Source: Ferrovibrio sp041906005
GTDB lineage: Bacteria; Pseudomonadota; Alphaproteobacteria; Ferrovibrionales; Ferrovibrionaceae
DNA: 64,000 bases
Assembly: GCF_041906005.1 (NCBI RefSeq)
Contig: NZ_JAYRJY010000001.1
Coordinates: 2,046,001-2,110,000 of the forward strand
Reading direction: 5' to 3'
The position numbers and the translations under genes are program-made. Position 1 is the stretch's first letter, and every line of letters begins with the position of its first letter. Shown here piece by piece: positions 6,854 to 15,411 of this stretch. Below the pieces are notes generated by a model. The model made no database searches and was not told where the DNA came from. It worked only from the letters and a program-made list of their open reading frames with translations.

Positions 6854-8182
6854 TCAGTTCACGCTCTGGATGGCGTCTTTCAGGATGCCGAAGATGTCGT
6901 CGATATGCTGCTTCTTCAGGATCAGCGGCGGCGACAGGGCGATGGTGTCGCCGGTCAGACGCGCCATCAGGCCGTTTTCATAGGCCTTCACGAAGACTTC
7001 GTAGCCGCGCTTCGTCGGTCCGTCTTCGCGTGGTGCCAGTTCAATGGCGGCCATGATACCGCAATTGCGGATATCGATGACGTTCTTCACGCCTTTCAGG
7101 CTATGTGCGGCTTCCTCCCAATAGGGCGTAAGCGCCTTGGCATTTTCGAAAATGCCTTCGTCGCGATAGAGGTCCAGCGTGGCAATGCCGGCGGCGCAGG
7201 CCAGCGCATGGGCGGAATAGGTATAGCCGTGGAACAGCTCGATCATGTGCTCGGGGCCCTGCATGAAGGCGTCGTGCACATGCTTGCGGGCAAACACCGC
7301 CGCCGCCGGCACGGCCGCATTGGTCAGGCCCTTGGCCACGGTCATCATGTCGGGGATCACGCCAAAGGTATCGGCGCCAAAGGCGGCACCCGTGCGGCCG
7401 AAGCCGCAGATCACCTCGTCGAAGATCAGCAGGATGCCGTGCTTGTCGCAGATCTGCCGCAGTTTCTGCAGATAGCCCTTCGGCGGCACCAGCACGCCGG
7501 TCGAACCGGCCACCGGCTCGACGATCACGGCGGCTATGGTACTGGCATCATGCAGGGCGATGATGCGTTCCAGGTCGTCGGCCAGGTGCGCGCCCCATTC
7601 GGGCTGACCCTTGGAAAAGGCCATGTCCTTCAGGCTGTGGGTATGCGGCAGGTGATCCACGCCGGCCAGCATCGGGCCGAACACCTTGCGGTTCGAGACA
7701 ATGCCGCCGACGCTGATGCCGCCAAAGCCAACGCCGTGGTAACCACGCTCGCGGCCGATCAGGCGCGTGCGGGCGCCTTCGCCGCGGGCGCGGTGATAGG
7801 CGATAGCGATCTTCAGGGCGGTATCCACGGCCTCCGAGCCCGAATTGGCGAAGAAGACATGGTTCAGGTCGCCCGGCGCGAGATGGGCAAGGCGGGCGGC
7901 GAATTCGAAGGCTTTCGGATGACCCATCTGGAAGGTGGGCGCGAAATCCATCTCCTCGGCCTGCTTCTTGATCGCATCCACGATCGGCTGGCGGCAATGG
8001 CCGGCATTCACGCACCACAGGCCCGCAGAGCCATCGATCACCTGGCGGCCGTCATGGGTGGTGTAGTGCATGTCCTTGGCGCCGACCAGCAGGCGCGGCT
8101 TGGCCTTGAACTGGCGGTTGGCGGTGAACGGCATCCAGAAGGATTCGAGATCGTTCGGGACGGCGGCGGGGTTGGCGGACAT
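6854..8182 (-). CDS. Class III omega-aminotransferase (beta-alanine/omega-amino acid:pyruvate type)
   Basis: PLP enzyme moving the terminal amino group of an omega-amino acid or amine to pyruvate. The 442 residues show WMPFTANRQFKAKPRL near the N-terminus (typical of this subgroup), GSEAVDTALK at about 115-124, GYHG at 148-151, the Asp255 in IFDEVICGFGR, and the PLP lysine Lys284 in TVAKGLTNA. The length fits omega-amino acid:pyruvate transaminases. It is divergent from an XRE-cupin regulator and close to RidA and a TRAP transporter, suggesting a catabolic unit for an imported amine or beta-amino acid. Substrate cannot be read from sequence; taurine, beta-alanine and diamines are all possible. 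Confidence 0.88.
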   Translation of the reverse strand: MSANPAAVPNDLESFWMPFTANRQFKAKPRLLVGAKDMHYTTHDGRQVIDGSAGLWCVNAGHCRQPIVDAIKKQAEEMDFAPTFQMGHPKAFEFAARLAHLAPGDLNHVFFANSGSEAVDTALKIAIAYHRARGEGARTRLIGRERGYHGVGFGGISVGGIVSNRKVFGPMLAGVDHLPHTHSLKDMAFSKGQPEWGAHLADDLERIIALHDASTIAAVIVEPVAGSTGVLVPPKGYLQKLRQICDKHGILLIFDEVICGFGRTGAAFGADTFGVIPDMMTVAKGLTNAAVPAAAVFARKHVHDAFMQGPEHMIELFHGYTYSAHALACAAGIATLDLYRDEGIFENAKALTPYWEEAAHSLKGVKNVIDIRNCGIMAAIELAPREDGPTKRGYEVFVKAYENGLMARLTGDTIALSPPLILKKQHIDDIFGILKDAIQSVN

Positions 8183-8249
8183 GGGTGTCTCCGGTCAGCG
8201 CAGAAAGAAGGAGGTAGGGGTGAAACTCAGCCGATAATCAGGGAGTTTG

Positions 8250-8329
8250 AGATGTCGAAACAACGCTTTTCTTGTCAACCGTAAGGCTTTGAAAATATTG
8301 AAATCGTAGTCGCAACTGTTCAATATAAT
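8250..8329. promoter_or_regulatory. Divergent promoter region between aminotransferase and XRE regulator
   Basis: On the minus strand TTGACA (8278-8273) with 17 bp spacing to ACATCT (8255-8250) is a candidate promoter for the aminotransferase. On the plus strand a perfect TATAAT (8324-8329) fits the regulator's promoter. An 8-bp inverted repeat, ATATTGAA (8295-8302) and TTCAATAT (8319-8326), overlaps the plus -10 and could be the regulator's operator. The region is markedly AT-rich. The elements are visible in the sequence, while factor binding is inferred. Confidence 0.5.
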
Positions 8330-8360
8330 AAACAGAGAAACAGACATTTGAGGGTACGGC

Positions 8361-8912
8361 ATGGAGATCGATATCGGCAGCCGGCTGAAAGGCGTGCGGA
8401 TTGCCCGAAAATTGTCGCAGCGCGAGCTGGCGCGGCGCGCCGGCGTGACGAATGCCACCATTTCACTGATCGAGTCGAATCAGGTGAATCCCTCGGTCGG
8501 CGCGCTCAAGCGTGTGCTGGATGGCCTGCCGATGAGCCTGGCGGAATTCTTCGCCATGGAGGAACAGCCGGCACCGCGCAAAGCCTTCTATGCCGCCGAA
8601 GAACTGGCCGAGGTGGGCAAGGGCAAAATCAGTTACCGCCAGATCGGCGCGGACTTGAGCGGGCGTGCCTTGCAGATCCTGGTCGAGCGCTACGCCCCCG
8701 GCGCCGATACCGGCCGTGTCATGTTGCGTCATGAAGGCGAGGAGGGCGGCGTGGTGATCCGCGGCCGCATCGAGGTGACGGTGGCGGGTCAGGCGCGGAT
8801 ACTGGGGCCGGGCGATGCCTATTATTTCGAGAGCGCCCAGCCGCACCGGTTCCGCAACTTGAGCAGGGAACCCTGTGAACTGATCAGCGCCTGCACGCCG
8901 CCCAGTTTCTGA
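8361..8912 (+). CDS. XRE-family regulator with C-terminal cupin domain
   Basis: The 183 residues contain an N-terminal helix-turn-helix (about 7-60: LKGVRIARKLSQRELARRAG, then TNATISLIESNQVNPSVGALKR) and a C-terminal cupin (about 105-180: VMLRHEGEEGGVVIRG, LGPGDAYYFESAQPHRFRN). This is the PuuR-like architecture, in which the cupin senses a small amine, amino acid or sugar. A GAGGG sequence lies 7 bp before the ATG. The gene diverges from the aminotransferase and converges on ridA; it most likely represses one or both until the substrate is present. It is a clear family assignment with an unknown ligand. Confidence 0.92.
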   Translation: MEIDIGSRLKGVRIARKLSQRELARRAGVTNATISLIESNQVNPSVGALKRVLDGLPMSLAEFFAMEEQPAPRKAFYAAEELAEVGKGKISYRQIGADLSGRALQILVERYAPGADTGRVMLRHEGEEGGVVIRGRIEVTVAGQARILGPGDAYYFESAQPHRFRNLSREPCELISACTPPSF

Positions 8913-8931
8913 GCCGGCGACAGGGCCCTGA

Positions 8932-9285
8932 TCAGTCCTTTGTCGCGGCCACCGCGACGATTTCGATCATATGCGGATATTCCAGCGTCGCGCCGATGCA
9001 GGCGCGCTGCGGTTCGTTGGCGCGGTCGACCCAGCCGAGCCAAACGTCATTCATCGCCGCCTTATGCGCCATGTCGGCAATATAGACCGTCACCGACAGC
9101 AGGCGCGATTTGTCGGTGCCGGCCTCGGCCAGATGCCGGTCGATCTTGGCCAGGGTTTCCTGTGCCTGTTTGCGCATGTCCTGTTCGGCCGTGTCGGCCA
9201 CGGCCACGGTGAAGACCAGATTGCCATAGGCAACCGCGCGGCTGCGGCCCGGCGCCATGCCGGGATAACGGGTGATCGGCAGCAT
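8932..9285 (-). CDS. RidA/YjgF family enamine/imine deaminase
   Basis: The 117-residue protein has the Rid fold: GNLVFTVAVAD near 22-32, KIDRHLAEAGTDKSRLLSVTVYI in the middle and QRACIGATLEYPHMIEIVAVA at the C-terminus, with the Arg of QRACIGA at the position of the substrate-carboxylate-binding Arg in RidA. Rid proteins hydrolyse reactive enamine/imine intermediates made by PLP enzymes. It starts 11 bp downstream of the TRAP large permease gene, with GAGGT before the ATG, so it is cotranscribed with the transporter. Its position near the aminotransferase supports a shared amine catabolism role. Confidence 0.9.
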   Translation of the reverse strand: MLPITRYPGMAPGRSRAVAYGNLVFTVAVADTAEQDMRKQAQETLAKIDRHLAEAGTDKSRLLSVTVYIADMAHKAAMNDVWLGWVDRANEPQRACIGATLEYPHMIEIVAVAATKD

Positions 9286-9296
9286 TTTCGTTTACC

Positions 9297-10610
9297 TCAC
9301 TTGATGGCGTTGCCGATCATCTGGTTCGGCAACCAGGTGACCAGGCCGGGCACGAAATAGATCAACGCCACAGCCACGCACATCAGCAGGAACAGCGGCA
9401 GCGCGGTTTTGGCGATGTAGGTGATCTGGTGGCCGGTCATGCCCTGCAATACGAACAGGTTGAAGCCCACCGGCGGCGTGATCTGCGCCATCTCGACGAC
9501 CAGAACGATGAAGATGCCGAACCACACCAGGTCGATCCCCAGTCGCTCGATCATCGGCAGCACGATGGCCATGGTCAGCACAACCATCGAGATGCCGTCC
9601 AGGAAGCAGCCCAGGATGATGTAGAAGATCATCAGCACGACGATCAGCGCACCAGGGCTGAAGTCCATCTTGTCGATCCAGTCGGCCAGATGGCGGGGCA
9701 GGCCGGTGAAGCCCATGGCCAGCGTCAGGAAGGCGGCGCCGGCTAGGATCAAGGCGATCATGCAGCTCAGGCGCGTCGCGCCCAGCAGGCTCTCGGCAAA
9801 GGTCTTCCAGTTCAGGCTGCCCTGCAGCCCGGCCACGATCAGCGCGCCGACCACGCCCAGGCCGGCGGCTTCAGTCGCGGTGGCGATGCCGGTATAGATC
9901 GAGCCCAGCACGGCCACGATCAGGCCGACAGTGGGCAGCAGATGCCGCGAGGCATAAATCTTCTGCTTGAAGGTGTAGCGCTCGGTCGGCTCGGGAATCT
10001 TGCCCGGATTGAGCAGCGACCAGACGATGATATAGCCCATGAACAGACCGCCCAGCAGGATGCCGGGAATGACGCCGCCGATGAACAGCTTGGAGATCGA
10101 GACGTCGGTGGCCACGCCATAGACGATCATGATCAGGGATGGCGGGATCAGCAGCCCCAGTGTGCCGGCACCGGCCAGGGTGCCGATCACCAGATCTTCC
10201 GGATAGTTGCGGGCGCGCAATTCGGGCACCGTCATCTTGCCGATGGTAGCGCAGGTGGCGGCGGACGAGCCGGAGACAGCAGCGAAGATGGTGCAGCCAA
10301 TCACGTTGGTATGCAGCAGGCGGCCGGGGATGCGCGTCATCCACGGCGCCAGGCCGCGGAACATGTCTTCCGACAGCCTGGTGCGGAACAGGATCTCGCC
10401 CATCCAGATGAACATCGGCAGGGCGGTCAGTGTCCAGCTTGAACTGGCGCCCCAGATGGTGGTGACCATGGCATCGCCCACCGGGCGCGAGGTGAACAGG
10501 GCCATGGCAAGCCAGCCGCAGGCCAGCAGCCCCAGCCCGATCCACAGGCCGGCGGCGAACAAGACGAAGAGAGCGGCGATCAGAAAGCCGGCGATAACGA
10601 TCTGGTCCAT
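9297..10610 (-). CDS. dctM: TRAP transporter large permease (DctM)
   Basis: The 437-residue, very hydrophobic protein has the TRAP large subunit pattern: IWMGEILFRTRLSEDMFRG, GCTIFAAVSGSSAATCATIG (the family hallmark), LIPPSLIMIVYG, and a C-terminal TPPVGFNLFVLQG repeat. It forms the ion-coupled translocation unit with the small subunit. Order is dctP-dctQ-dctM-ridA on the minus strand with gaps of 9 and 11 bp around this gene. The substrate is unknown; TRAP systems move organic acids, including amino acid and sulfonate compounds. Confidence 0.95.
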   Translation of the reverse strand: MDQIVIAGFLIAALFVLFAAGLWIGLGLLACGWLAMALFTSRPVGDAMVTTIWGASSSWTLTALPMFIWMGEILFRTRLSEDMFRGLAPWMTRIPGRLLHTNVIGCTIFAAVSGSSAATCATIGKMTVPELRARNYPEDLVIGTLAGAGTLGLLIPPSLIMIVYGVATDVSISKLFIGGVIPGILLGGLFMGYIIVWSLLNPGKIPEPTERYTFKQKIYASRHLLPTVGLIVAVLGSIYTGIATATEAAGLGVVGALIVAGLQGSLNWKTFAESLLGATRLSCMIALILAGAAFLTLAMGFTGLPRHLADWIDKMDFSPGALIVVLMIFYIILGCFLDGISMVVLTMAIVLPMIERLGIDLVWFGIFIVLVVEMAQITPPVGFNLFVLQGMTGHQITYIAKTALPLFLLMCVAVALIYFVPGLVTWLPNQMIGNAIK

Positions 10611-10619
10611 GGGCGGGCC

Positions 10620-11129
10620 TTATTCGGTATGTGCGATTTCGGCCGACTGGCCGTCGAGCTTTTTGCCGCGCAGCACGAGCACGAATTCCTCGATGAAGGC
10701 GATGCAGAAAATCACCGTGCCGAGCGCCATGCCGATCTGCGGAATCCACAGCGGCGTCGCATCGTTGGCAGTGCTGATGTCGTTAAACTTGTACGACCAC
10801 CAGGCCATCTTCACGGTATAAAAAGCAAAGGCACCCGAGATGGCGATGGCAAGGATCAGGCAGAACAGTTCCAGCCCGCGGCGGGATTTGCCGGTGAAGC
10901 GGCTGATCACCAGCGTCACGCGGATATGATCGCCCTTGGCCAGCGTGCCGGCCAGCGCCAGGAACGAGGCTGCCGCCATGAAATAGCCGGCATAGGAGTC
11001 GATGCCGCGAATATAGAAATCGAATTGGCGGCCGAGGATGCTGAGGATGATGGTCGCCAGCAGGGCGATCATGAACAGGCCGGCCAGCCAGAGGCTGGCC
11101 TGATAGAGCGGTGCGAGCGGAGAGCGCAT
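10620..11129 (-). CDS. dctQ: TRAP transporter small permease (DctQ)
   Basis: The 169-residue protein has four predicted transmembrane helices (near 10-30, 45-65, 85-108 and 128-150). It shows the small-subunit features of a hydrophobic N-terminus followed by a periplasmic segment with DSYAGYFMAAASFLALAGTLAKGDHIRV, typical of DctQ. It is between dctP and dctM, and 9 bp from dctM. A GC-rich hairpin separates it from dctP. Confidence 0.92.
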   Translation of the reverse strand: MRSPLAPLYQASLWLAGLFMIALLATIILSILGRQFDFYIRGIDSYAGYFMAAASFLALAGTLAKGDHIRVTLVISRFTGKSRRGLELFCLILAIAISGAFAFYTVKMAWWSYKFNDISTANDATPLWIPQIGMALGTVIFCIAFIEEFVLVLRGKKLDGQSAEIAHTE

Positions 11130-11153
11130 GGAAAATCGGTATCCGGAAAAGAG

Positions 11154-11179
11154 CCGGGCGGGGTTTTATCCCCGCCCGG
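11154..11179 (-). terminator. Intercistronic hairpin between dctP and dctQ
   Basis: CCGGGCGGGG (11154-11163) and CCCCGCCCGG (11170-11179) form a 10-bp GC stem with a 6-nt loop. On the minus strand it is followed by CTCTTTTCC. Placed just after the binding-protein gene, it can act as a partial terminator and 3' stabiliser, giving more dctP than permease mRNA. This is a common arrangement for binding-protein transporters; the effect is inferred. Confidence 0.65.
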
Positions 11180-11186
11180 TTGGTGA

Positions 11187-12173
11187 TTACATCTTCTTGT
11201 AGTTGTCGACGATGGTCTTGCCATCGGCGCCGGTCTTCTTGACCCATTCCTCGATCATGGTGGCGCCCACCTTCTCAAGACCTTCCTTCAGGGCCGGCGA
11301 GGGCGGCAGCACCTTCATGCCGTTCTTGGCCAGATCGGCCTTGGCGGACTCGGCCTCTTCCTTGGAAACCTGCCAGCCGCGCTTCTCGGCGGCGGCGGCG
11401 GCATCCAGCACCGCCTTCTGGGTGGCGGCATCCAGCTTCTTGAAGGCGTCGTTGTTCACGAAGACCAGGTTCTTCGGCAGCCAGGCCTGGGTGTCGTAAT
11501 AGTGGGTCAGGCTTTCCCAGACCTTCGAATCGCGGCCGGTGGCGCCCGAGGTCATCATCGTGTCGACCACGCCGGTCGCCAGCGCCTGAGCCAGTTCAGC
11601 CACCTGGATGGTGACCGGCTGTGCCTGCACCAGTTCAGCGATGCGCGCGGTGGCCGGGCTGTAGGCGCGCCATTTCACGCCCTTCAGGTCCTGGACCGTG
11701 TTGATGTCTTTCTTCGAATAGATGCCCTGCGGCGGCCACGGCACGGAATACAGGGCGGTCATGCCCTGATCGGCCAGTTTCTTGTCGATCACCGGCTTCT
11801 GCGCCTTCCACAGCTTTTCGGCCGCTTCGATGCTGGTTGCCAGGAAGGGCACGCCATCGGCGCCGAAGACCGGGATTTCATTCTCGATGTTCACCATCAG
11901 CACTTCGCCGATCTGAACCTGGCCGGTCTGCACCGCGCGCTTGATTTCCGGTGCCTTGAACAGCGAAGCGCCCGGATGCACGGTGATCTCCAGCTTGCCG
12001 CCAGACATCTTCTTCACGTCCTCGGCAAACTGCACCATGTTCTTGGTGTGGAAGTTGCCGGCCGGATAGGCACCCGGCAGGTCCCACTTGGTCTGGGCCA
12101 GCGCCGCGCCCTGCGCACCAGCCACAAGCGCGCCGCCGAGCACGGCAGCGGAAAGCCACGTCTTGTAAGACAT
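11187..12173 (-). CDS. dctP: TRAP transporter periplasmic substrate-binding protein (DctP)
   Basis: The protein is 328 residues from the chosen start at 12173, with a signal peptide (MSYKTWLSAAVLGGALVAGA, cleavage probably after ALA-Q). The longer reading from 12197 was rejected because GGGGAG lies 8-9 bp before the 12173 ATG. The mature part has the DctP features: HPGASLFKAPEIKRAVQTGQ, the GVKWRAYSPATARIAEL segment with a conserved Arg that contacts the ligand carboxylate, and ATGVVDTMMTSG. It is the first gene of the dctPQM-ridA operon. Confidence 0.93.
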   Translation of the reverse strand: MSYKTWLSAAVLGGALVAGAQGAALAQTKWDLPGAYPAGNFHTKNMVQFAEDVKKMSGGKLEITVHPGASLFKAPEIKRAVQTGQVQIGEVLMVNIENEIPVFGADGVPFLATSIEAAEKLWKAQKPVIDKKLADQGMTALYSVPWPPQGIYSKKDINTVQDLKGVKWRAYSPATARIAELVQAQPVTIQVAELAQALATGVVDTMMTSGATGRDSKVWESLTHYYDTQAWLPKNLVFVNNDAFKKLDAATQKAVLDAAAAAEKRGWQVSKEEAESAKADLAKNGMKVLPPSPALKEGLEKVGATMIEEWVKKTGADGKTIVDNYKKM

Positions 12174-12505
12174 TCGAAAATCTCCCCGTTGGATCATGCG
12201 CCCCTCGGCTTGAGGGAAATGCGCACTGAAAATAGTTTGTCATCGTATGACCGGACTTGGCAAGACCAAGGCGCGCGAAAATTGGGCTGGCGCGAAAAGA
12301 TGCATCGATCCGCACTATTGATTCGGCCGCGCTGGTGGGCATGCCACATCCAGTGGGCGAACCATCCGGACCAATCCGGTTGACGGACTGCGCGTGATTG
12401 GCGTCATGGCGCTGTCACGGCAATCGTATAGCGCTAAATTAACATTGGTGCGGCATCGGAGAAGCGGACTAGGATGCTGAACAAGCAGATAAAACAGGGA
12501 AGCGT
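12174..12505. other. 332-bp intergenic region between divergent dctP and MFS genes
   Basis: This stretch holds no convincing gene. It contains the candidate dctP promoter and operator near 12239-12269, and must hold the promoter of the rightward MFS gene, for which I could not pick a convincing -35/-10 pair (an AT-rich spot with GTATAGCGCTAAATTAAC lies near 12425-12445). No hairpin terminator, tRNA or repeat was recognised. Confidence 0.5.
12239..12269 (-). promoter_or_regulatory. Candidate TRAP operon promoter with overlapping operator
   Basis: On the minus strand TTGGTC (12269-12264), 16 bp, then TACGAT (12247-12242) form a plausible promoter about 70 bp upstream of dctP. The perfect inverted repeat GTCAT-CGT-ATGAC (12239-12251) overlaps the -10. 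The symmetry resembles a GntR-type operator, but the local regulator is XRE-type, so the binding factor is open. Confidence 0.4.
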
Positions 12506-13924
12506 GTGATGCCGTCGGCGGGGAAGGCAGCAATCGGGGCGGCAGGACGGTCTGAGGGAGACGGGAAGGCCCCGGCCTCATGGCTGGCGCGATTGTCATG
12601 GGCGATGTTCGATTGGGCGAACCAGCCTTATTTCACCGTCATCACCACCTTCATCTTTGCTCCTTATTTCACAGCCAAGGTGATCGGCGATCCGGTCGAA
12701 GGCCAGTCGCTCTGGGGCTTCACCATGGCCTTCTCTGCGGCCGTGGTGGCTTTGGGTGCGCCCTTCCTTGGCGCCATCGCCGATGCCGGCGGCCGTCGCA
12801 AACCCTGGCTGTTTGCCTTCCAGATCCTGCTGGCCTTCGGCTGCGCCCTGCTCTGGCTCGCGCAGCCGGGGCAGTTGCAGTTGTTGCCGCTGGTGATCCT
12901 GGGCCTGGTGCTCGCCAATATCGCGGCGGAATATTCGATCATGTTCAACAACGCGCTGCTGCCGGCGCTGGAAACACCGCGCCATGTCGGTCGCCTGAGC
13001 GGCATCGGCTGGGGGCTTGGTTATGCCGGCGGCCTGATAGCGCTGTTTGCCGTGCTGATCGTCTCGCAACCCGAACTGATCGGCATCAAGCCCCCCGAGG
13101 GCGAGGCATTGCTGGGCTTGAAACGCGACAGCTTCGAAGCTGAACGCATCATCGGCCCGGTGGCCGCGCTCTGGGTGGCATTGTTCGTGCTGCCGATGTT
13201 TCTGTTCACGCCCGATCGTCCCGGCGCCAGGCTGCCTTTTCTGGCGGTGGCCAAAGCAGGCATCGCCCAGGTCTTCGCCACCGTGCGGCATATGCGCGAT
13301 TACGGCAACCTGCTGCGGTTCCTGGTCGCCTACATGATCTATTACGATGGCCTGGTGGCGGTGATCGGGTTCGGCGGCATTTACGCGGCCGGCATTTTCG
13401 GCTGGGGCACCACCGAGCTCGGCATTTTCGGCATCGCTCTGAACGTGATCGCGATTCCGGCCGTGATCGCCGGTGGCTGGCTCGATGACCGTATCGGTTC
13501 CAAACGCGCGGTACAGTGGTCGATCGCCTCGGTGGCGCTCGGCACGTTGGGCATCCTGTCGATCACTGCCGATACGGTGTTCTTCGTCGTCGATGTCGCG
13601 CCGCGTGCAGCCGGCGCTGGTCTTTTCAGTTCCACCGGCGAACAGGCTTTCTTTCTGTGCGCCCTGTTGCTGGGGCTTGGCATGGGGCCGATGCAGGCGG
13701 CCAGCCGCACGCTGGTCGCGCGGCTCAGTCCGCCGCAGATGGTGGGCGAATTCTATGGCCTTTTCTCGTTGTCGGGCCGGGCTACCACCTTTCTGGCGCC
13801 GCTGCTGATCGGGATTGCCACCGCTTTGTTCGACACCCAGCGCATCGCCGCCAGTATCGTGCTGGTTTTCCTGGCCGTGGGTTTCGTGCTGTTGTGGAAC
13901 GTGAAAGAGCCGGTGCGTGACTGA
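12506..13924 (+). CDS. MFS transporter, UMF1/Atg22-like family
   Basis: The 472-residue protein has about 12 transmembrane helices. The start AMFDWANQPYFTVITTFIFA is typical of the UMF1 group (vacuolar effluxer Atg22-like), and FAAAVV-like helices, DAGGRRKPW after helix 2, and GLGMGPMQAASRTLVARL later in the chain match. Bacterial members are putative effluxers or uptake systems of unknown substrate. The GTG at 12506 and the ATG at 12509 are adjacent in-frame starts; the ATG is equally likely. It converges on cfa, with a hairpin over its stop codon. Confidence 0.85.
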   Translation: MMPSAGKAAIGAAGRSEGDGKAPASWLARLSWAMFDWANQPYFTVITTFIFAPYFTAKVIGDPVEGQSLWGFTMAFSAAVVALGAPFLGAIADAGGRRKPWLFAFQILLAFGCALLWLAQPGQLQLLPLVILGLVLANIAAEYSIMFNNALLPALETPRHVGRLSGIGWGLGYAGGLIALFAVLIVSQPELIGIKPPEGEALLGLKRDSFEAERIIGPVAALWVALFVLPMFLFTPDRPGARLPFLAVAKAGIAQVFATVRHMRDYGNLLRFLVAYMIYYDGLVAVIGFGGIYAAGIFGWGTTELGIFGIALNVIAIPAVIAGGWLDDRIGSKRAVQWSIASVALGTLGILSITADTVFFVVDVAPRAAGAGLFSSTGEQAFFLCALLLGLGMGPMQAASRTLVARLSPPQMVGEFYGLFSLSGRATTFLAPLLIGIATALFDTQRIAASIVLVFLAVGFVLLWNVKEPVRD

Positions 13925-13938
13925 CGCCCGGCTCTTTC
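13903..13938. terminator. Hairpin across the MFS stop codon, between convergent genes
   Basis: GAAAGAGCCGG (13903-13913) and CCGGCTCTTTC (13928-13938) are exact reverse complements with a 14-nt loop that includes the TGA. No strong T-run follows on either strand, so termination is plausible but not certain. Confidence 0.5.
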
Positions 13939-13980
13939 AAAGAGGCTTGGCTCTTTCAGGTAGAAGATGATGGATCGCTG

Positions 13981-15240
13981 TTACGCCGTCTTCGCAAACC
14001 GCTGCGGTTTCTCGCGGGCGGCGAGGGCGCGCTCGCCTTCATTCATGTAATCCCGCGTGATCGGCAGGGCATCCACCTTTTTGGCCAACTGGGCCTGGAA
14101 CACCATATGGCCCCAATGGCGGAAGGTGACTTCCGAGGCAGCCAGATAGAATTCCCACATCCGGCAGAACCGTTCATCGTATAACGATTTTGCCTTGTCC
14201 CACTGGGCGAGGAAGCGTTCGCGCCAGTGCTTCAGCGTTTCAGCGTAATGCAGGCGCAGGATTTCGATATCCGTCACCCAGAGCTGACTCTGCTCCACCA
14301 CGGGAATGACTTCCGACAAAGCCGGAATATAGCCGCCGGGGAAGATGTATTTGCGGATGAAGGCCGGTGTGGTGCCGGGGCCTTCCGAACGACCGATGGA
14401 ATGCAGCAGCGCCACGCCATCGTCTTTCAGCAGGCGATGAATGCCGGTGAAATACTCTCGGTAATGCGGCACACCCACATGTTCGAACATGCCCACGCTG
14501 ACGATGCGGTCGAACTGACCGGCCAGCGTGCGGTAATCCTGGATGTGGAATTTCACGCGGTCGCTCAAACCCCGTTCCTGGGCGCGCCGGGTGGCAATGG
14601 CATGCTGCTCGTGACTCAGTGTGATGCCGGTGACCTCGACGCCGCAGGTTTCCGCCAGATACAGCGCCAGCCCGCCCCAGCCACAGCCGATTTCCAGCAC
14701 CTTCATGCCGGGTTCCAGTTTCAGCTTGGCGGCGATGTGGCGCTTCTTGGCCAGCTGCGCCTGTTCCAGCGTGGCCTCGGGCGTCGGGAAATAGGCGCAG
14801 GAATACTGTTTGTCGGTATCGAGGAACAGGTCGTAAAGCCGGCCGTCCAAGTCGTAATGATGCCGCACGCGGCGGCTGGCGGCGGCTTCGGGATTGAACT
14901 GGTACCACAGGCGCAGGCCACGTTCGAACAGTCGCTGCACGCCCTGGAAAGGCAGCGCACCATGGGGGCCCATATCCTGCACCACCGTGGTCAGGAAATC
15001 GAAGATCGATCCCTGCTCCATGGTGAGCTCGCCATCCATGTAGGCCTCGCCCAGCGCCAGTTTCGGATTCAGCGCAAGGCGCCAAGCCGTCGAAGGCTTG
15101 TGCAGACGGATCACCACGCGGCGATCATTCGGCCCGTCAGTATTGGCGGCAATACCATAATCGCGGGGTCGGCCATGATGGTCGATCACCGTCAACGCGC
15201 CGGTTTTGACCAGCCGTTTGAGGACGCCATGAAGCAACAT
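13981..15240 (-). CDS. cfa: Cyclopropane-fatty-acyl-phospholipid synthase
   Basis: Transfers a methylene from S-adenosylmethionine to unsaturated acyl chains in membrane phospholipids. The 419 residues have an N-terminal lipid-binding region and a class I methyltransferase domain with KVLEIGCGWGGLALYLAE and VTGITLSHEQ, plus FDRIVSVGMFEHVG, YFTGIHRLLKDDG and FIRKYIFPGG, all typical of Cfa. The start at 15240 (MLLHGVLKRL) was chosen over 15258 because GGAGA lies 6 bp before it. It stands alone on the minus strand; cyclopropanation usually supports stationary-phase or acid stress survival. Confidence 0.93.
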   Translation of the reverse strand: MLLHGVLKRLVKTGALTVIDHHGRPRDYGIAANTDGPNDRRVVIRLHKPSTAWRLALNPKLALGEAYMDGELTMEQGSIFDFLTTVVQDMGPHGALPFQGVQRLFERGLRLWYQFNPEAAASRRVRHHYDLDGRLYDLFLDTDKQYSCAYFPTPEATLEQAQLAKKRHIAAKLKLEPGMKVLEIGCGWGGLALYLAETCGVEVTGITLSHEQHAIATRRAQERGLSDRVKFHIQDYRTLAGQFDRIVSVGMFEHVGVPHYREYFTGIHRLLKDDGVALLHSIGRSEGPGTTPAFIRKYIFPGGYIPALSEVIPVVEQSQLWVTDIEILRLHYAETLKHWRERFLAQWDKAKSLYDERFCRMWEFYLAASEVTFRHWGHMVFQAQLAKKVDALPITRDYMNEGERALAAREKPQRFAKTA

Positions 15241-15411
15241 GCGGAATCTCCATACCAAGAAAGAGATAACGCCCCATCCGCAGTCATATTGGCGCGCAGT
15301 GTGTTGATGGACAAGAGGGGTTGTTCAGGCCAGCTCCCCGGTCTGGTGAAAGACATACCCAGCAGTTGGTTACGCGGGTATTCTATTCTCGGGCCAGTTC
15401 CGCCGGGCTGC

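Noticed and set aside
6905..8284. 459-codon plus-strand frame over the aminotransferase
   Set aside because: Antisense to a complete PLP enzyme.
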